A stretch of DNA of 64,000 nucleotides, from the NCBI GenBank assembly GCA_964479535.1, contig CAYZMM010000028.1:9237-73236 (forward strand), given 5' to 3'. Source of the DNA: S015-6 sp964479535. GTDB lineage: Bacteria; Desulfobacterota; DSWW01. The notes beneath the pieces were generated by a model. The model was not told where the DNA came from. It saw nothing but the letters and a program-made list of their open reading frames with translations, and did not search any database. Within the stretch, counting starts at the first letter, position 1; the number at the start of each line of letters is the position of its first letter. The position numbers were made by a program, and so were the translations under genes. Shown one piece after another: positions 14,494 to 24,240 of the stretch.

Positions 14494-16407
14494 TCAGGCC
14501 CCGACCCCGATCACCTTCACGTTCTGTTGCTCTCGAAGCTGGGCAAGCCACTGGCGATAGACGTCCTGGGCCTTCTTCGCTTCCTGCTGCTTGCGGAGCT
14601 CCTCCTTTTCGTCCTCGAAGGCCTGACGGTCCGGCACGATGCGCTCCTTGAAGCGGATCGCGTAGAACTTCCCGTTCACCTCGAAAATCTCTTTCGCCCA
14701 GGGACGCGCCTCGGTCAGAAGGAACGCCGTCTCGAGGATCTCCTCCGATGCGCCCACTCTCGGAATGAACCGACGCAGCCGATTCACGTGCCCCGTGTCG
14801 ATGACCTGCACGCCCTCGTGCTCGGCCACCGTTTCCAGGTTCGTGCCGCTTCGGGCCGCCTCGAGAGCCTCCTCCGCCTTCTTCCTGGCCAGCACTCTGC
14901 TCTCCTCCCGACGGAACTCCTGCTCCACCCGATCACGCACGTCTTCGAAGGGGGGCGTCTCGGGCGCCTTCCTGTCGATCCCCTGCAACATGTAGTAGCC
15001 CTTCTCCCCCCGGATGACCTCGCTGACATCACCGGGCTCGAGGGCAAAGGCGGCCTGTGCGAAGGAAGGCGCTCTTCCCAGGTCGCCGATCGGCTCCTCT
15101 CGCGCGAAGAAACCGGTTTCCCTGACGATCAGGTCCCCCTGAGTCGAACCGACCTCGGGAAAGGCACCCTTCTCCCTCACATCCCAGGAGAACTCCTCCA
15201 CCTTCCTCCTCGCCGTTCTCCAGGCCTTCTCATCGATGAGCGTCTCCCGAATCTTCTCTTTCACATCCTCCAGGGGCTCTACACTGGATTCTCGGTAGTC
15301 TTCGACCTTGATCAGATGCAGCCCGTAGGGGGAGGAGACGATGTCGCTCACTTCCCCCGGCTTCAGTGCGAAGGCGGCGCTCTCCACCTCGGGGACGAGC
15401 TTGCCTCGCTTCACGTAGCCCAGATCGCCCCCCGACTTCTTGGAACCCGTGTCCTCGGAATAGATCTTCGCAAGCTCTGCGAAGTCCTCGCCCGCCCGGA
15501 CCCTTTCCAGGATCCCTTCCAGGGTCTTCCGCTTCTCCATCCGAACCGACTCGTCCGCATCGGGCGGCAGGCGCAGGAGGATGTGCCGCATTCGAAGGTC
15601 CTCGGGCTTGGAGAATTCCTCGATGTGGGAGTCGTAGTACTCCTCGATGTCGCCGGTGTAGACCTTCACCTGTTCACGATACGCTTCCGGGACCGCCTGG
15701 ACGTACGCAACCTTCACCTTCTCGGGCGTCAGGAAGCCTTCGGCATTCCGCTCGAAGTACTCTCTCAAGGCTTCCTCGGTCACCTCGACCGCCTGCTCGA
15801 AGGCGGTGGGGGTCACCACGAGGGCCTCCAGTCGGACCTGCTCCAATTCGAGCACGTAACTGTTCCAAAGCTCCTCGTCCGACACCTTGACCGTACCCCG
15901 GACGAAGTTCTGAAAAGCCTGCACCAGCATCTCTTCCCTTTGCTGCCGCTCGAAATCCCCCGGGGTCAACCGGTTGAGCTGCAGGAGCCGCAGATACTTC
16001 TGCTTCGCAAAACGCCCATCCTGCTGAAAGTAGGGCAGTGACCGGATCCGTGCTCGAAGCTCTTCGTCCGAGACCTGCAAACCGAGTCGCGCCGCCTCTT
16101 CGAGCTGAAGCACCCTGTTGATCAGATTGTCCAGCGCCGTCTCCCGAAGCCGCATCTGCTGGATCATTTCCTCGGAGAACCGGTCCTGATAGACCCTTCG
16201 GTAGACCTCAATGAGGTTCTCATACGCCTGGTTCCACTCTCCCCGGGTGATCCTCTTCTCGCCCACCTCGGCAACGATCAGGCCGGCGCCTTCCTCGTCC
16301 TGCAGCGTAGGCAGGATACCGAAGCCGATCACGAAGGAGAGGGCGACACCGAACAGGAGGACCTTGATCAACCACGAACCCGCATTCTTTCTCATGTAAC
16401 TCAGCAT
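14494..16407 (-). CDS. ppiD: PpiD/SurA-type periplasmic peptidyl-prolyl isomerase
   Basis: Protein of 637 residues. A short cytoplasmic start (MLSYMRKNAGSW), one transmembrane helix (about 14-32) and a SurA_N-like chaperone region place it as a membrane-anchored periplasmic folding factor. A PpiC rotamase domain lies at about 265-370 (MRHILLRLPPDA, YSEDTGSKKSGGDLGYVKRG, SSPYGLHLIKVEDY). A second, more divergent rotamase-like region follows near 400-480. It helps newly exported proteins fold. gloB lies 43 bp downstream. Confidence 0.9.
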   Translation of the reverse strand: MLSYMRKNAGSWLIKVLLFGVALSFVIGFGILPTLQDEEGAGLIVAEVGEKRITRGEWNQAYENLIEVYRRVYQDRFSEEMIQQMRLRETALDNLINRVLQLEEAARLGLQVSDEELRARIRSLPYFQQDGRFAKQKYLRLLQLNRLTPGDFERQQREEMLVQAFQNFVRGTVKVSDEELWNSYVLELEQVRLEALVVTPTAFEQAVEVTEEALREYFERNAEGFLTPEKVKVAYVQAVPEAYREQVKVYTGDIEEYYDSHIEEFSKPEDLRMRHILLRLPPDADESVRMEKRKTLEGILERVRAGEDFAELAKIYSEDTGSKKSGGDLGYVKRGKLVPEVESAAFALKPGEVSDIVSSPYGLHLIKVEDYRESSVEPLEDVKEKIRETLIDEKAWRTARRKVEEFSWDVREKGAFPEVGSTQGDLIVRETGFFAREEPIGDLGRAPSFAQAAFALEPGDVSEVIRGEKGYYMLQGIDRKAPETPPFEDVRDRVEQEFRREESRVLARKKAEEALEAARSGTNLETVAEHEGVQVIDTGHVNRLRRFIPRVGASEEILETAFLLTEARPWAKEIFEVNGKFYAIRFKERIVPDRQAFEDEKEELRKQQEAKKAQDVYRQWLAQLREQQNVKVIGVGA

Positions 16408-16604
16408 GTCGTCTCACCCTTTCTCATGCTCAACCCCGGGCCCGGAAACGGGCTCCCCAGGGCTCTTGATAACGCCATTTCAAAGATATTCCCCCCTCGA
16501 TCCGGATCCTTGGGACATGGTACGAAAGGGATGGGGAAAAGGCAAACCCGACCGGCCTTTTACGGCCGGGAGACGGAATTGCCACTTGATCCGGAGACGT
16601 CGAT

Positions 16605-16633
16605 TTGATAGGGTGCGGTAAAATAGATAATAT
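16605..16633 (+). promoter_or_regulatory. Promoter of the mre operon
   Basis: TTGATA (16605-16610), 17-bp spacer, TAATAT (16628-16633). A GC-rich hairpin (CCGGCC/GGCCGG, about 16551-16569) lies just upstream. The mreB ATG is 67 bp downstream of the -10. Confidence 0.6.
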
Positions 16634-16700
16634 TCTTTAGCTATGATTGCATATTTTCCCATTTTCAAAGGGATTTTCGGGGGTTTTCCGGGAAAAACGA

Positions 16701-17738
16701 ATGCTCTTCAACTGGATTCTCGGCTTGATGTCGAATGACCTTGCCATTGACCTGGGTACGGCCACGACCCTGGTCTACGTGAAGGGCAAGGGCATCGTCC
16801 TCTGCGAGCCCTCGGTCGTGTCCGTCCGGGAAGACGACGACGGCAACAAACGGATTGTTGCGATCGGGAAAGAGGCGAAGAGGATGATCGGCAGGACCCC
16901 TCCTCAGGTGACCGCCATCCGGCCGATCAAGAACGGGGTCATCTCCGATTTCGAGATCACGGAAGAGATGCTTCGCTATTTCATCCTCCAGGCCCACCAG
17001 CGAAGCACCCTTGCACGGCCCCGAATGATCATCTGTGTCCCCTTCGGCGCCACCGACGTGGAGCGGCGTGCCCTCCGGGAATCGGCCCTTTCGGCCGGCG
17101 CCAGGGAGGTCTACCTGATCGAAGAACCCCTCGCGGCCGCCATCGGCGCGGGGCTCCCCATTTCCGAAGCGGGAGGGAACCTCATCCTGGATATCGGGGG
17201 CGGCACCACGGAGGTGGCCGTCATCTCCCTCTCCGGCATCGTGGACACCCACTGTGTGCAGGCCGCGGGCGATACCTTCAATGAGGCGATCCTGCAGTAC
17301 ATAAAGAGGAAATACAACCTGTTCATCGGGGAGAATACGGCCGAACTCGCAAAGATCCGGCTCGCCTCTGCTTGGCACATGGACGAATCGAAGGTGATGG
17401 AGATCAAGGGACGCGACTTGATCATGGGCCTGCCCCGCCGCGTGCTCCTGCGTTCGGGCGAAGTACGGGAGGCGATCCAGGAGACGCTGAACGAGATCGT
17501 CGACGCGGTGAAGATCATGCTGGAGAGGACGCCGCCCGAGCTGACGGTGGACATCATGGAACGGGGAATCACCCTCACCGGAGGAGGTGCACTGCTGGCC
17601 CAGTTGGACATCCTGCTTCACAACGAAACAGGACTGCCCATTCATATCGCCAAAGATCCCGTCGCGTGCGTGGCCCTCGGTTCGGGAAAGGCGCTCCAGG
17701 AGCTCTCCCTTCTGAAAAAAGTGGCTTTGGAAGGATGA
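16701..17738 (+). CDS. mreB: Rod-shape actin homologue MreB
   Basis: Protein of 345 residues with the actin-fold phosphate motifs DLGTATTLVYVKGKG (phosphate 1), LDIGGGTTEVAV (phosphate 2) and the adenosine motif LTGGGALL. The family hallmark EEPLAAAIGAGLP is present. MreB filaments lie under the inner membrane and direct lateral cell-wall synthesis. I chose the MLFNWILGLMSND start over a longer frame because it places a short amphipathic membrane-binding helix at the N-terminus. It opens the operon mreB-mreC-mreD-mrdA-rodA. Confidence 0.97.
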   Translation: MLFNWILGLMSNDLAIDLGTATTLVYVKGKGIVLCEPSVVSVREDDDGNKRIVAIGKEAKRMIGRTPPQVTAIRPIKNGVISDFEITEEMLRYFILQAHQRSTLARPRMIICVPFGATDVERRALRESALSAGAREVYLIEEPLAAAIGAGLPISEAGGNLILDIGGGTTEVAVISLSGIVDTHCVQAAGDTFNEAILQYIKRKYNLFIGENTAELAKIRLASAWHMDESKVMEIKGRDLIMGLPRRVLLRSGEVREAIQETLNEIVDAVKIMLERTPPELTVDIMERGITLTGGGALLAQLDILLHNETGLPIHIAKDPVACVALGSGKALQELSLLKKVALEG

Positions 17739-17815
17739 GACGCCGCCGGGCCGTCTTCGAGGGAAGCGGCGCGACCCAAACTTCCAGCTCGACAAGCCCA
17801 CCCGGCTGCTGACGA

Positions 17816-18673
17816 ATGATGGGGAAGGTCTTCACACTGCTCGAACGGCATTGGTACTCGGCCCTGTTTCTGGTGCTGCTTGCCGGTGCTGTTGCCATGC
17901 TCTTCTCCCGCACGGACAGGCAATCCGATTCGCACTCCCTCCAGCGAGGTATTCTGGAACTCTCCGGACCTTTCCAGAAGGGGATGTCCAAGGGCATCGG
18001 CTTCTTCGAAAGAATCTGGCAACGCTATCTGCATCTCGTCGAGCTCGAGGAGGAGAACCGGCTGATGCGGGAAATCATCGAGGAGATGCAGCAGGAGAGG
18101 GTCCAGCTGCTGGAGTTTCGCGGAGAGAACAAACGACTCCGTTCGTTGCTCGGATTCAAGCAGGGTTTTCAAAAGCCCCTGCTTCCGGCCGAAATCATCG
18201 CGAAGGACCTGAGCGGATGGTTCCAGACCGCCGTGATCGACCGGGGAACAAGGGACGGGATCGAAGAGGGCATGGCCGTCGTCTCGGTGCAGGGCATCGT
18301 TGGACAGGTCATGGAGAGCTCGAAGAGCTTCTCGCGGGTGCTGCTGATCACGGATCCGAACAACTCGGTGGCGGCCCTCATCCAGCGGTCGCGGGCAAGG
18401 GGCATCGTCATGGGCAACGGGAATCAGTTGTGCCGGCTCAAGTATCTTCACCGGTCTGAGGACGTGGTGCCGGGCGACCTGGTGCTCGCATCCGGCCTGG
18501 ACGGCGTATACCCGAAGGGCGTCCTCATCGGCACGGTGCTCAGGGCGGAAACCAGAGATCCGGACCTCTTCCAGCGTGTGGCCGTGCAGCCCTCCGTGGA
18601 CTTTCGCAGACTGGAAGAGGTGCTGGTACTCTGCGAGAAACGGAGCCTGGAGGAGGGAGGGGGCGGACCGTGA
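17816..18673 (+). CDS. mreC: Rod-shape protein MreC
   Basis: Protein of 285 residues. A short cytoplasmic tail, one transmembrane helix (about 13-30), a coiled coil (about 60-103, ELEEENRLMREIIEEMQ) and a periplasmic beta-domain (TAVIDRGTRDGIEEGMAVVS, SSKSFSRVLLITDPNNSVA) match MreC. It links MreB to PBP2 and RodA in the periplasm. The stop overlaps the GTG start of mreD (GTGA). Confidence 0.94.
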   Translation: MMGKVFTLLERHWYSALFLVLLAGAVAMLFSRTDRQSDSHSLQRGILELSGPFQKGMSKGIGFFERIWQRYLHLVELEEENRLMREIIEEMQQERVQLLEFRGENKRLRSLLGFKQGFQKPLLPAEIIAKDLSGWFQTAVIDRGTRDGIEEGMAVVSVQGIVGQVMESSKSFSRVLLITDPNNSVAALIQRSRARGIVMGNGNQLCRLKYLHRSEDVVPGDLVLASGLDGVYPKGVLIGTVLRAETRDPDLFQRVAVQPSVDFRRLEEVLVLCEKRSLEEGGGGP

Positions 18674-19188
18674 ATTACCTGATCCTCCTTCTCCTCGGTA
18701 TCCTGGCGGCCCTGCTCCAGAGCTCGCTTCTCAGCCCCCTGTTGCCGCCGGGCTTCGTCCCCGACATTCTCCTGCTGCTCGTTCTCTACGGGAGCCTGCT
18801 CTTTCCCTGGGGCAAGGGACTTCTCCTCTGCTTTGCACTGGGGCTGCTTTCCGACCTGTTTTCCGGGGCCCCTGACGGGATGAACGCCCTTTTCGCGATC
18901 ACCCTCTTCGTCATGAGCAAGGCGATCCAGGCGCGCGTTTTCATGAGAGGGTTCCGGGCGATATGGGGACTTGCCGTTCTGGCCTTCGCCCTCAAGATCC
19001 CCTACTACGCACTGTTGTCGGTGCTCTTCCGCCTTCGTTTCCCCACGCCAACGGACGCTTTGCTGATCTGGGTGGGGGAGTTTGTGTCCAGCATGTTCCT
19101 CATGCCGGTGGTCTTCTACATCGTCTCGAAGGCCCTCGGGGTCCAGGATGGGTGGTATCTGCAACAGCAGAAGTCGAGTCCCGCATGA
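18670..19188 (+). CDS. mreD: Rod-shape protein MreD
   Basis: Membrane protein of 172 residues with about five helices (LILLLLGILAALLQSSLL, FVPDILLLLVLYGSLLF and others), the usual MreD size and composition. It starts at GTG, overlapping the mreC stop, and its own TGA overlaps the mrdA ATG (ATGA), so the three genes are translationally coupled. It is a component of the elongasome. Confidence 0.92.
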   Translation: MNYLILLLLGILAALLQSSLLSPLLPPGFVPDILLLLVLYGSLLFPWGKGLLLCFALGLLSDLFSGAPDGMNALFAITLFVMSKAIQARVFMRGFRAIWGLAVLAFALKIPYYALLSVLFRLRFPTPTDALLIWVGEFVSSMFLMPVVFYIVSKALGVQDGWYLQQQKSSPA

Positions 19189-21047
19189 AGAGAATCCGCA
19201 ACCACACGACGGTGGATCACAGAAGATCCTTCCTCGCATGCAGCTTCTGTTTCGCTGCCGCCTTCGCGATCCTGCTGATACGACTCGCCTATTTCCAGCT
19301 CTGGAAGGGGGAATCTTTCCGAAACCTCTCGGAGAACAATCGGATCCGGGTGACGGAGATCCATGCACCCAGGGGCAGGATTCTGGACGCAACCCGAGAG
19401 ATCCTCGTGGACAACCGCCCCTGTTTCGACGTTACGGTGATCCCGGAAGAGGTGCAGGACTACGCGTCTCTGGAGGCAACGCTCTCGGATCTGTCTCCCA
19501 TGCCTCCCGAGGCTCTCCGAGACAGGTTTGCCGAGGTTCGCAAGGGGATCCCCTTCCGATCCCATGTTCTCTGGAAGGACGCATCCTGGGAAACCGTCGC
19601 CTACCTGGAGGCGAACCGGCTCCGCACGCCCGGCGTGATGATCCAGGTCACCCAGGCCAGGGACTATCTGCTGAGAGGACTCTTCGCACACTCCATCGGT
19701 TACATGGGCGAAATCAGCCCCAGGGAGCTTCAACGGCCCCCCAGGCGCGATTATCGAATCGGTGACTGGATCGGCAAAGTCGGCATCGAGAAGCACTGGG
19801 AGGCGGAACTGCGGGGAAAGAAGGGGGGCCTCCAGGTGGAGGCGGACGCAAGGGGCCGGCAGATCTCTCTCATCAAGAGGAAGGAACCGCTCCCGGGCAA
19901 GAACCTGGTCCTGAGCCTGGAACGGCGGCTGCAGCAGAGGGCGCGACAGGCCTTCGGGGACGCTACCGGGGTGGCCGTCGCCGCAGACCCGCGGGACGGA
20001 GAGATCCTGTGCTACCTGAACCTGCCCAGCTTCGACCCGAACAGCTTCGTGGGAGGCATCTCCAGGGACGAATGGGACTCGCTGCGTCTGAACCCCTACC
20101 ACCCTCTCACAGACAGGGTCATCCAGGGGCTCTACCCGCCGGGAAGCGTTTTCAAGATCGTCCTGGCAATCGCCGCCCTGGAAGAGGGTGTCATCACTCC
20201 CGAGGAAAAGATCTTCTGCAGCGGAAAGCACCGTCTCGGCACCCGGGACTTCCGGTGCTGGCGAAGGATCGGACACGGTCCGGTCGATCTCCATCAGGCG
20301 CTGGTGCAGTCCTGCGATGTCTATTTCTACCAGGTGGGCCAGCGTCTGGGTATCCGGCGCATTCAGGATTATGCGAGACGGTTCGGTTTCGGGCAGAAGA
20401 CCGGGATCGGGCTGGACGGGGAGAAGACGGGACTGGTGCCCTCCCCCGAGTGGAAACGAAAACGATTCAAGGAGCCCTGGTACGAAGGGGAGACCCTCGT
20501 TGTCTCGATCGGCCAGGGCGCCCTGCTGGTCACGCCGATCCAGATCGTCCGGATGCTGTCGGCCGTGACGAACGGGGGCAGCCTGTTCACACCGCGGCTC
20601 GTCCGGCAGGTGGAGACCACGGACGGCAAGGTCTTTCTCGAAGCGGCGCCCGGCGCCGCCGAATCGGTGCGCTTTTCAAGAACAACCGCAGAGCTCGTGG
20701 GCAAGGCACTCCGGGACGTGGTCGCCTCGCAAAAGGGAACGGGAAAGCGGGCGAGAATGGAGGAGGTGGCCGTGGCCGGAAAGACCGGAACCGCGCAAGT
20801 GGTCCGCATGGAAGACCATAAGACCTCCGGGGAGGAAATCCCCCGCGAACAGCGGGACCACGCCTGGTTTGCCTGCTACGCTCCCGCAGACTCCCCGGAG
20901 GTGGTCGTGGTCGTTCTCGTAGAGCATGGAGGACACGGCGGAGAAACCGCCGCGCCCATCGCCCGTGAGATGCTGGACGAGTATTTCCGGTCGCCGCGAC
21001 CGCAGGAGTCTATGGCCACGTCCACTGCCCTGGAGGCGGAAGGCTGA
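19185..21047 (+). CDS. mrdA: Penicillin-binding protein 2 (elongasome transpeptidase)
   Basis: Protein of 620 residues. It has an N-terminal membrane anchor (about 17-38), a PBP dimerisation domain (NRIRVTEIHAPRGRILDATR) and a transpeptidase domain. The active-site serine is in PPGSVFKIV (SxxK), the second motif is SCD (SCDVYFYQVGQ), and the third is KTGTAQ. It cross-links peptidoglycan with RodA during cylindrical growth. I set the start at the ATG that overlaps the mreD stop. rodA begins 5 bp downstream. Confidence 0.96.
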   Translation: MKRIRNHTTVDHRRSFLACSFCFAAAFAILLIRLAYFQLWKGESFRNLSENNRIRVTEIHAPRGRILDATREILVDNRPCFDVTVIPEEVQDYASLEATLSDLSPMPPEALRDRFAEVRKGIPFRSHVLWKDASWETVAYLEANRLRTPGVMIQVTQARDYLLRGLFAHSIGYMGEISPRELQRPPRRDYRIGDWIGKVGIEKHWEAELRGKKGGLQVEADARGRQISLIKRKEPLPGKNLVLSLERRLQQRARQAFGDATGVAVAADPRDGEILCYLNLPSFDPNSFVGGISRDEWDSLRLNPYHPLTDRVIQGLYPPGSVFKIVLAIAALEEGVITPEEKIFCSGKHRLGTRDFRCWRRIGHGPVDLHQALVQSCDVYFYQVGQRLGIRRIQDYARRFGFGQKTGIGLDGEKTGLVPSPEWKRKRFKEPWYEGETLVVSIGQGALLVTPIQIVRMLSAVTNGGSLFTPRLVRQVETTDGKVFLEAAPGAAESVRFSRTTAELVGKALRDVVASQKGTGKRARMEEVAVAGKTGTAQVVRMEDHKTSGEEIPREQRDHAWFACYAPADSPEVVVVVLVEHGGHGGETAAPIAREMLDEYFRSPRPQESMATSTALEAEG

Positions 21048-21052
21048 AGACC

Positions 21053-22159
21053 ATGGCGAAACTGAAGTCGAGCAGATTCACCACCTTTGATGTCTCCCTT
21101 GTGGCCGCGCTCTTCGCAATCGGGGTCCTCGGCACCCTCACCCTCTACAGCACCATGCAGGGAAGCATCCCGGAAGGGGGGATGCTTCCTCATCAGAAAC
21201 AGTTGATCTGGTGGGGCCTCGGACTGGTGGGCATGCTCATCGTCATTCTGATCGACTATCGCCACATGGAGCACTATGCCTATGCCATTTACGCCATCTC
21301 GCTTCTGCTGCTCGTATATGTCCTCGTCATGGGTCGTTCCATTTCCGGGGCGAGACGTTGGATCGAGCTCGGTCCGATCTCCTTTCAACCGTCCGAGCTG
21401 ATCAAGCTCACCATGACCCTGGCCCTTGCCAAGTACTTTCATCATCACGCGAAGCAGGGACGATACAATCTCTTCGAGTTGATTGTCCCTTTCCTGATCT
21501 TCGCCCTTCCCTTCTTCCTCGTCCTGCTCGAACCGGATCTCGGAACCGCCATCGTGCTGGGGCTGCTCTTCTTTTCCATCGTCCTCTTCTTCGGGCTCAG
21601 CCAGGGTTCCATCATCGCCCTCATCATCGGAGGTCTGGCAAGTCTTCCCCTGGGGTGGCTCAACCTGAAGGACTACCAGAAAGAGCGCGTATTGACCTTT
21701 CTCAACCCGTCGGAGGATCCGCTCGGAAGAGGGTATCACATCATCCAATCGAAGATCGCGATCGGGTCGGGAGGAGTCTGGGGCAAGGGATTTCTGCACG
21801 GCACACAGACCCGTCTGCACTTCCTGCCGGAACAGCACACGGACTTCATCTTCTCCGCCTTTGCCGAGCAGTGGGGTTTTGCCGGATGCCTTCTCCTGCT
21901 GGCCGGCTACCTGCTCGTCATCTTCTGGGCCTTCAACATCAGCAGCCGCGCCAAGAACACCTTCGGAATGGTCGTGGCCCTTGGAATCACGTTCCTCTTC
22001 TTCTGGCACGTAGCCATCAATATCGGGATGTGCCTCGGCCTTCTCCCGGTGGTCGGGATACCGCTTCCCCTGTTCAGCTACGGGGGCTCCTTCCTGCTGG
22101 TCATGCTCCTGGGGGTCGGATTGCTCCTGAATATCTACATACGACGCTTCATCTTCTAG
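21053..22159 (+). CDS. rodA: Rod-shape glycosyltransferase RodA
   Basis: Polytopic SEDS-family protein of 368 residues that polymerises lipid II together with PBP2. Family signatures include GARRWIELGPISFQPSELIK, LLEPDLGTAIVLGL, FLPEQHTDFIFS and GIPLPLFSYGGS. It closes the mre operon. Only 4 bp separate its stop from the stop of the convergent thioredoxin gene, and no hairpin terminator is visible between them. Confidence 0.97.
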   Translation: MAKLKSSRFTTFDVSLVAALFAIGVLGTLTLYSTMQGSIPEGGMLPHQKQLIWWGLGLVGMLIVILIDYRHMEHYAYAIYAISLLLLVYVLVMGRSISGARRWIELGPISFQPSELIKLTMTLALAKYFHHHAKQGRYNLFELIVPFLIFALPFFLVLLEPDLGTAIVLGLLFFSIVLFFGLSQGSIIALIIGGLASLPLGWLNLKDYQKERVLTFLNPSEDPLGRGYHIIQSKIAIGSGGVWGKGFLHGTQTRLHFLPEQHTDFIFSAFAEQWGFAGCLLLLAGYLLVIFWAFNISSRAKNTFGMVVALGITFLFFWHVAINIGMCLGLLPVVGIPLPLFSYGGSFLLVMLLGVGLLLNIYIRRFIF

Positions 22160-22163
22160 CGGG

Positions 22164-22496
22164 TCAGGAGGCGACGGCTTTCTCGAGGAGGCTCACGACC
22201 TGCGTCTTCGGGACAGCACCGATGATCTGGTCGACGAGTTCACCGTTCTTGAACAGAAGGAGGGCCGGAATTCCGCGAACGCCGTACCGTGCGGCCGTGC
22301 CCGGATTGTCGTCCACGTTCATCTTCGCCACCCTCGCCCGATCCTTGTACTCTTCGGCGATCTCCTCTACGATTGGACCTATCACCCGGCAGGGCCCGCA
22401 CCAGGCCGCCCAGAAATCGACCAGGGCAGGCAGGGGGGACCGGAGAATCTCCTCTTCGAAGGTGGCATCCGTGACTTCCGAAACATGTTCCGACAT
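22164..22496 (-). CDS. trxA: Thioredoxin
   Basis: Protein of 110 residues with the active site WAAWCGPCR, the conserved cis-proline segment (VRGIPALLLFKNG) and the usual length of a single thioredoxin domain without a signal peptide. It is a cytoplasmic disulfide reductase. I chose the MSEHVSEV start because a GGAGG site lies upstream; a longer frame to 22535 is less likely. Confidence 0.95.
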   Translation of the reverse strand: MSEHVSEVTDATFEEEILRSPLPALVDFWAAWCGPCRVIGPIVEEIAEEYKDRARVAKMNVDDNPGTAARYGVRGIPALLLFKNGELVDQIIGAVPKTQVVSLLEKAVAS

Positions 22497-22639
22497 GGGG
22501 GCCTCCATTTCTCGCAGATGGCTTGGGCTCGTCACCTGCGGCCATTTAAGGAAATGAACCGGCGATTGTCAACGGAAAAGGCGGATGACCTGGTCGACGG
22601 CCCTCCGGCCCTTCCTCTGAAACGGAAAGGAACGGATTC

Positions 22640-23275
22640 ATGGCAAGCCATGACCGGGAAGCTTCCCTCGAGCGAATTCGATCGAGCGTCCGGGAATCGC
22701 TCAGAACCCAGGAGAGGTTCTTCGACGAGTTCCTGCCAAGCCTGATCGAGCCCTTCGAACAGGTCGTACGGGCCCTTCGGACCGGGGGAAAGCTTCTGAT
22801 CATCGGCAACGGGGGCAGCGCGGCAGACGCACAGCACCTGGCGGCGGAGTTCGTCAACCGCTACGGGGCGGACCGACCGCCCCTCGCGGCGGTCGCGCTC
22901 ACGACGGACACCTCCAATCTGACCTCCATTGGAAACGATTCGGACTTCCGGTATGTTTTCTCCCGACAGATCCAGGCCCTGGGCAAGCAGGAGGATCTCG
23001 TTCTGGCCATCAGTACGAGCGGCAACTCAGACAATGTCCTCGAAGGAATCCGGCAGGCAAAGGCGATGGGCATCCCCACCCTCGCCCTCACCGGGGGAAG
23101 CGGTGGAAGCGCCGGGAAGGAGGCCGACTTCACGATTTGCGTATCCCTTTCGGACCGGACCCCGCGCATCCAGGAGACCCTTCTCGTGGTGGAACACCTC
23201 CTGTGTGAATACGTGGAATCAGCCCTTTTCCCGTCCCTGCCCTACACGAAGGAGGCAGACGAGAGCGGAACATGA
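22640..23275 (+). CDS. gmhA: Phosphoheptose isomerase
   Basis: SIS-domain protein of 211 residues. GNGGSAADAQHLAAEFVNRY, STSGNSDNVLEG and the C-terminal VEHLLCEYVE helix match GmhA, which converts sedoheptulose 7-phosphate to heptose 7-phosphate for lipopolysaccharide core. That fits a Gram-negative envelope. It starts a run of five overlapping genes; its TGA overlaps the next ATG. Confidence 0.93.
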   Translation: MASHDREASLERIRSSVRESLRTQERFFDEFLPSLIEPFEQVVRALRTGGKLLIIGNGGSAADAQHLAAEFVNRYGADRPPLAAVALTTDTSNLTSIGNDSDFRYVFSRQIQALGKQEDLVLAISTSGNSDNVLEGIRQAKAMGIPTLALTGGSGGSAGKEADFTICVSLSDRTPRIQETLLVVEHLLCEYVESALFPSLPYTKEADESGT

Positions 23276-24240
23276 GCAAGAAGCCAACGGATTCGCCAAG
23301 AATGAAGACCCTTTCCCTCAAGGAACGCCTCTCCAAGGTGGGGGTCGAAGATTTCGCCTCGTCGCTGTCCCCCGGCATGCAGGTTCGGGATTTCCTCGAC
23401 GCTCTGCCCGGAATTCTGGCCGGCCGGGACCTCAGGGAAGTGGCGAGCCGGATCGCAGAGGCCGCGGATGACGGCCGGGAAGTCCTCGTCGGCATGGGCG
23501 CCCATGTGATCAAGGTCGGACTCGCCCCGGTCCTGATCTCCTGGATGGAAAGGGGGATCATCACGGGACTGGTCATGAACGGCGCCGGGGTGATCCACGA
23601 CACGGAGATCGCCCTCTGGGGCAAGACCTCCGAGGACGTGGGCCCCGCCCTCGACCAGGGGATGTTCGGCGCGGCCGAGGAGACCGCCGAGATCATCCTC
23701 GAGGCCCTGTCCGAGGGAACCGCGCAGGGCAAGGGCTTCGGGGAGTCCGTCGCACAGCGCCTTACGGAAGCAACCCCGCCCCACGGAGATCTGAGCCTGC
23801 TCTGTCAGGCCCGGCGAAGAAACCTTCCGGTGACGGTCCATGTGGCGATCGGAACGGACATCCTGCACATGCACCCGGGAGCAGACGGCGCCTGTATCGG
23901 GGAGGCTTCCCTTCGGGACTTTCACCGGCTCGTCGCCAGCGTAGCGCGCCTCGAGGGCGGGGCCTACCTGAACGTCGGTTCGGCGGTGGTCCTTCCCGAG
24001 GTCTTCATGAAGGCCCTGAACCTGGCCCGCAATCAGGGGCACAAGGTGGAGGCCTTCACCACAGTGAACATGGACTTCATCCGTCACTACCGACCCTCCG
24101 TAAACGTGGTCGACAGACCCGTACGCATGGGCGGCCGCGGCTATCAACTCATCGGGCACCATGAACTGAACCTTCCCCTCCTGGCTGTGGCCGTCCTGGA
24201 AAGGCTCGCGGCCCGCCCCGCAGGGTCCCACGCATCATGA
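23272..24240 (+). CDS. Conserved protein, possibly deoxyhypusine-synthase-like fold
   Basis: Protein of 322 residues. I see a Rossmann-like pattern: VLVGMGAHVIKVGLAPVLI, ITGLVMNGAGVIHDTEIAL, then NLPVTVHVAIGTDILHMHP and GGAYLNVGSAVVLPEVFMKA. The spacing of these blocks resembles deoxyhypusine synthase (a nucleotide-binding site, then a glycine-rich VxxGG-like loop), but the catalytic lysine motif is not obvious. Bacteria lack hypusine, so the reaction is unknown. It is coupled on both sides by ATGA overlaps, after gmhA and before the DNA glycosylase. Confidence 0.65.
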   Translation: MSKKPTDSPRMKTLSLKERLSKVGVEDFASSLSPGMQVRDFLDALPGILAGRDLREVASRIAEAADDGREVLVGMGAHVIKVGLAPVLISWMERGIITGLVMNGAGVIHDTEIALWGKTSEDVGPALDQGMFGAAEETAEIILEALSEGTAQGKGFGESVAQRLTEATPPHGDLSLLCQARRRNLPVTVHVAIGTDILHMHPGADGACIGEASLRDFHRLVASVARLEGGAYLNVGSAVVLPEVFMKALNLARNQGHKVEAFTTVNMDFIRHYRPSVNVVDRPVRMGGRGYQLIGHHELNLPLLAVAVLERLAARPAGSHAS

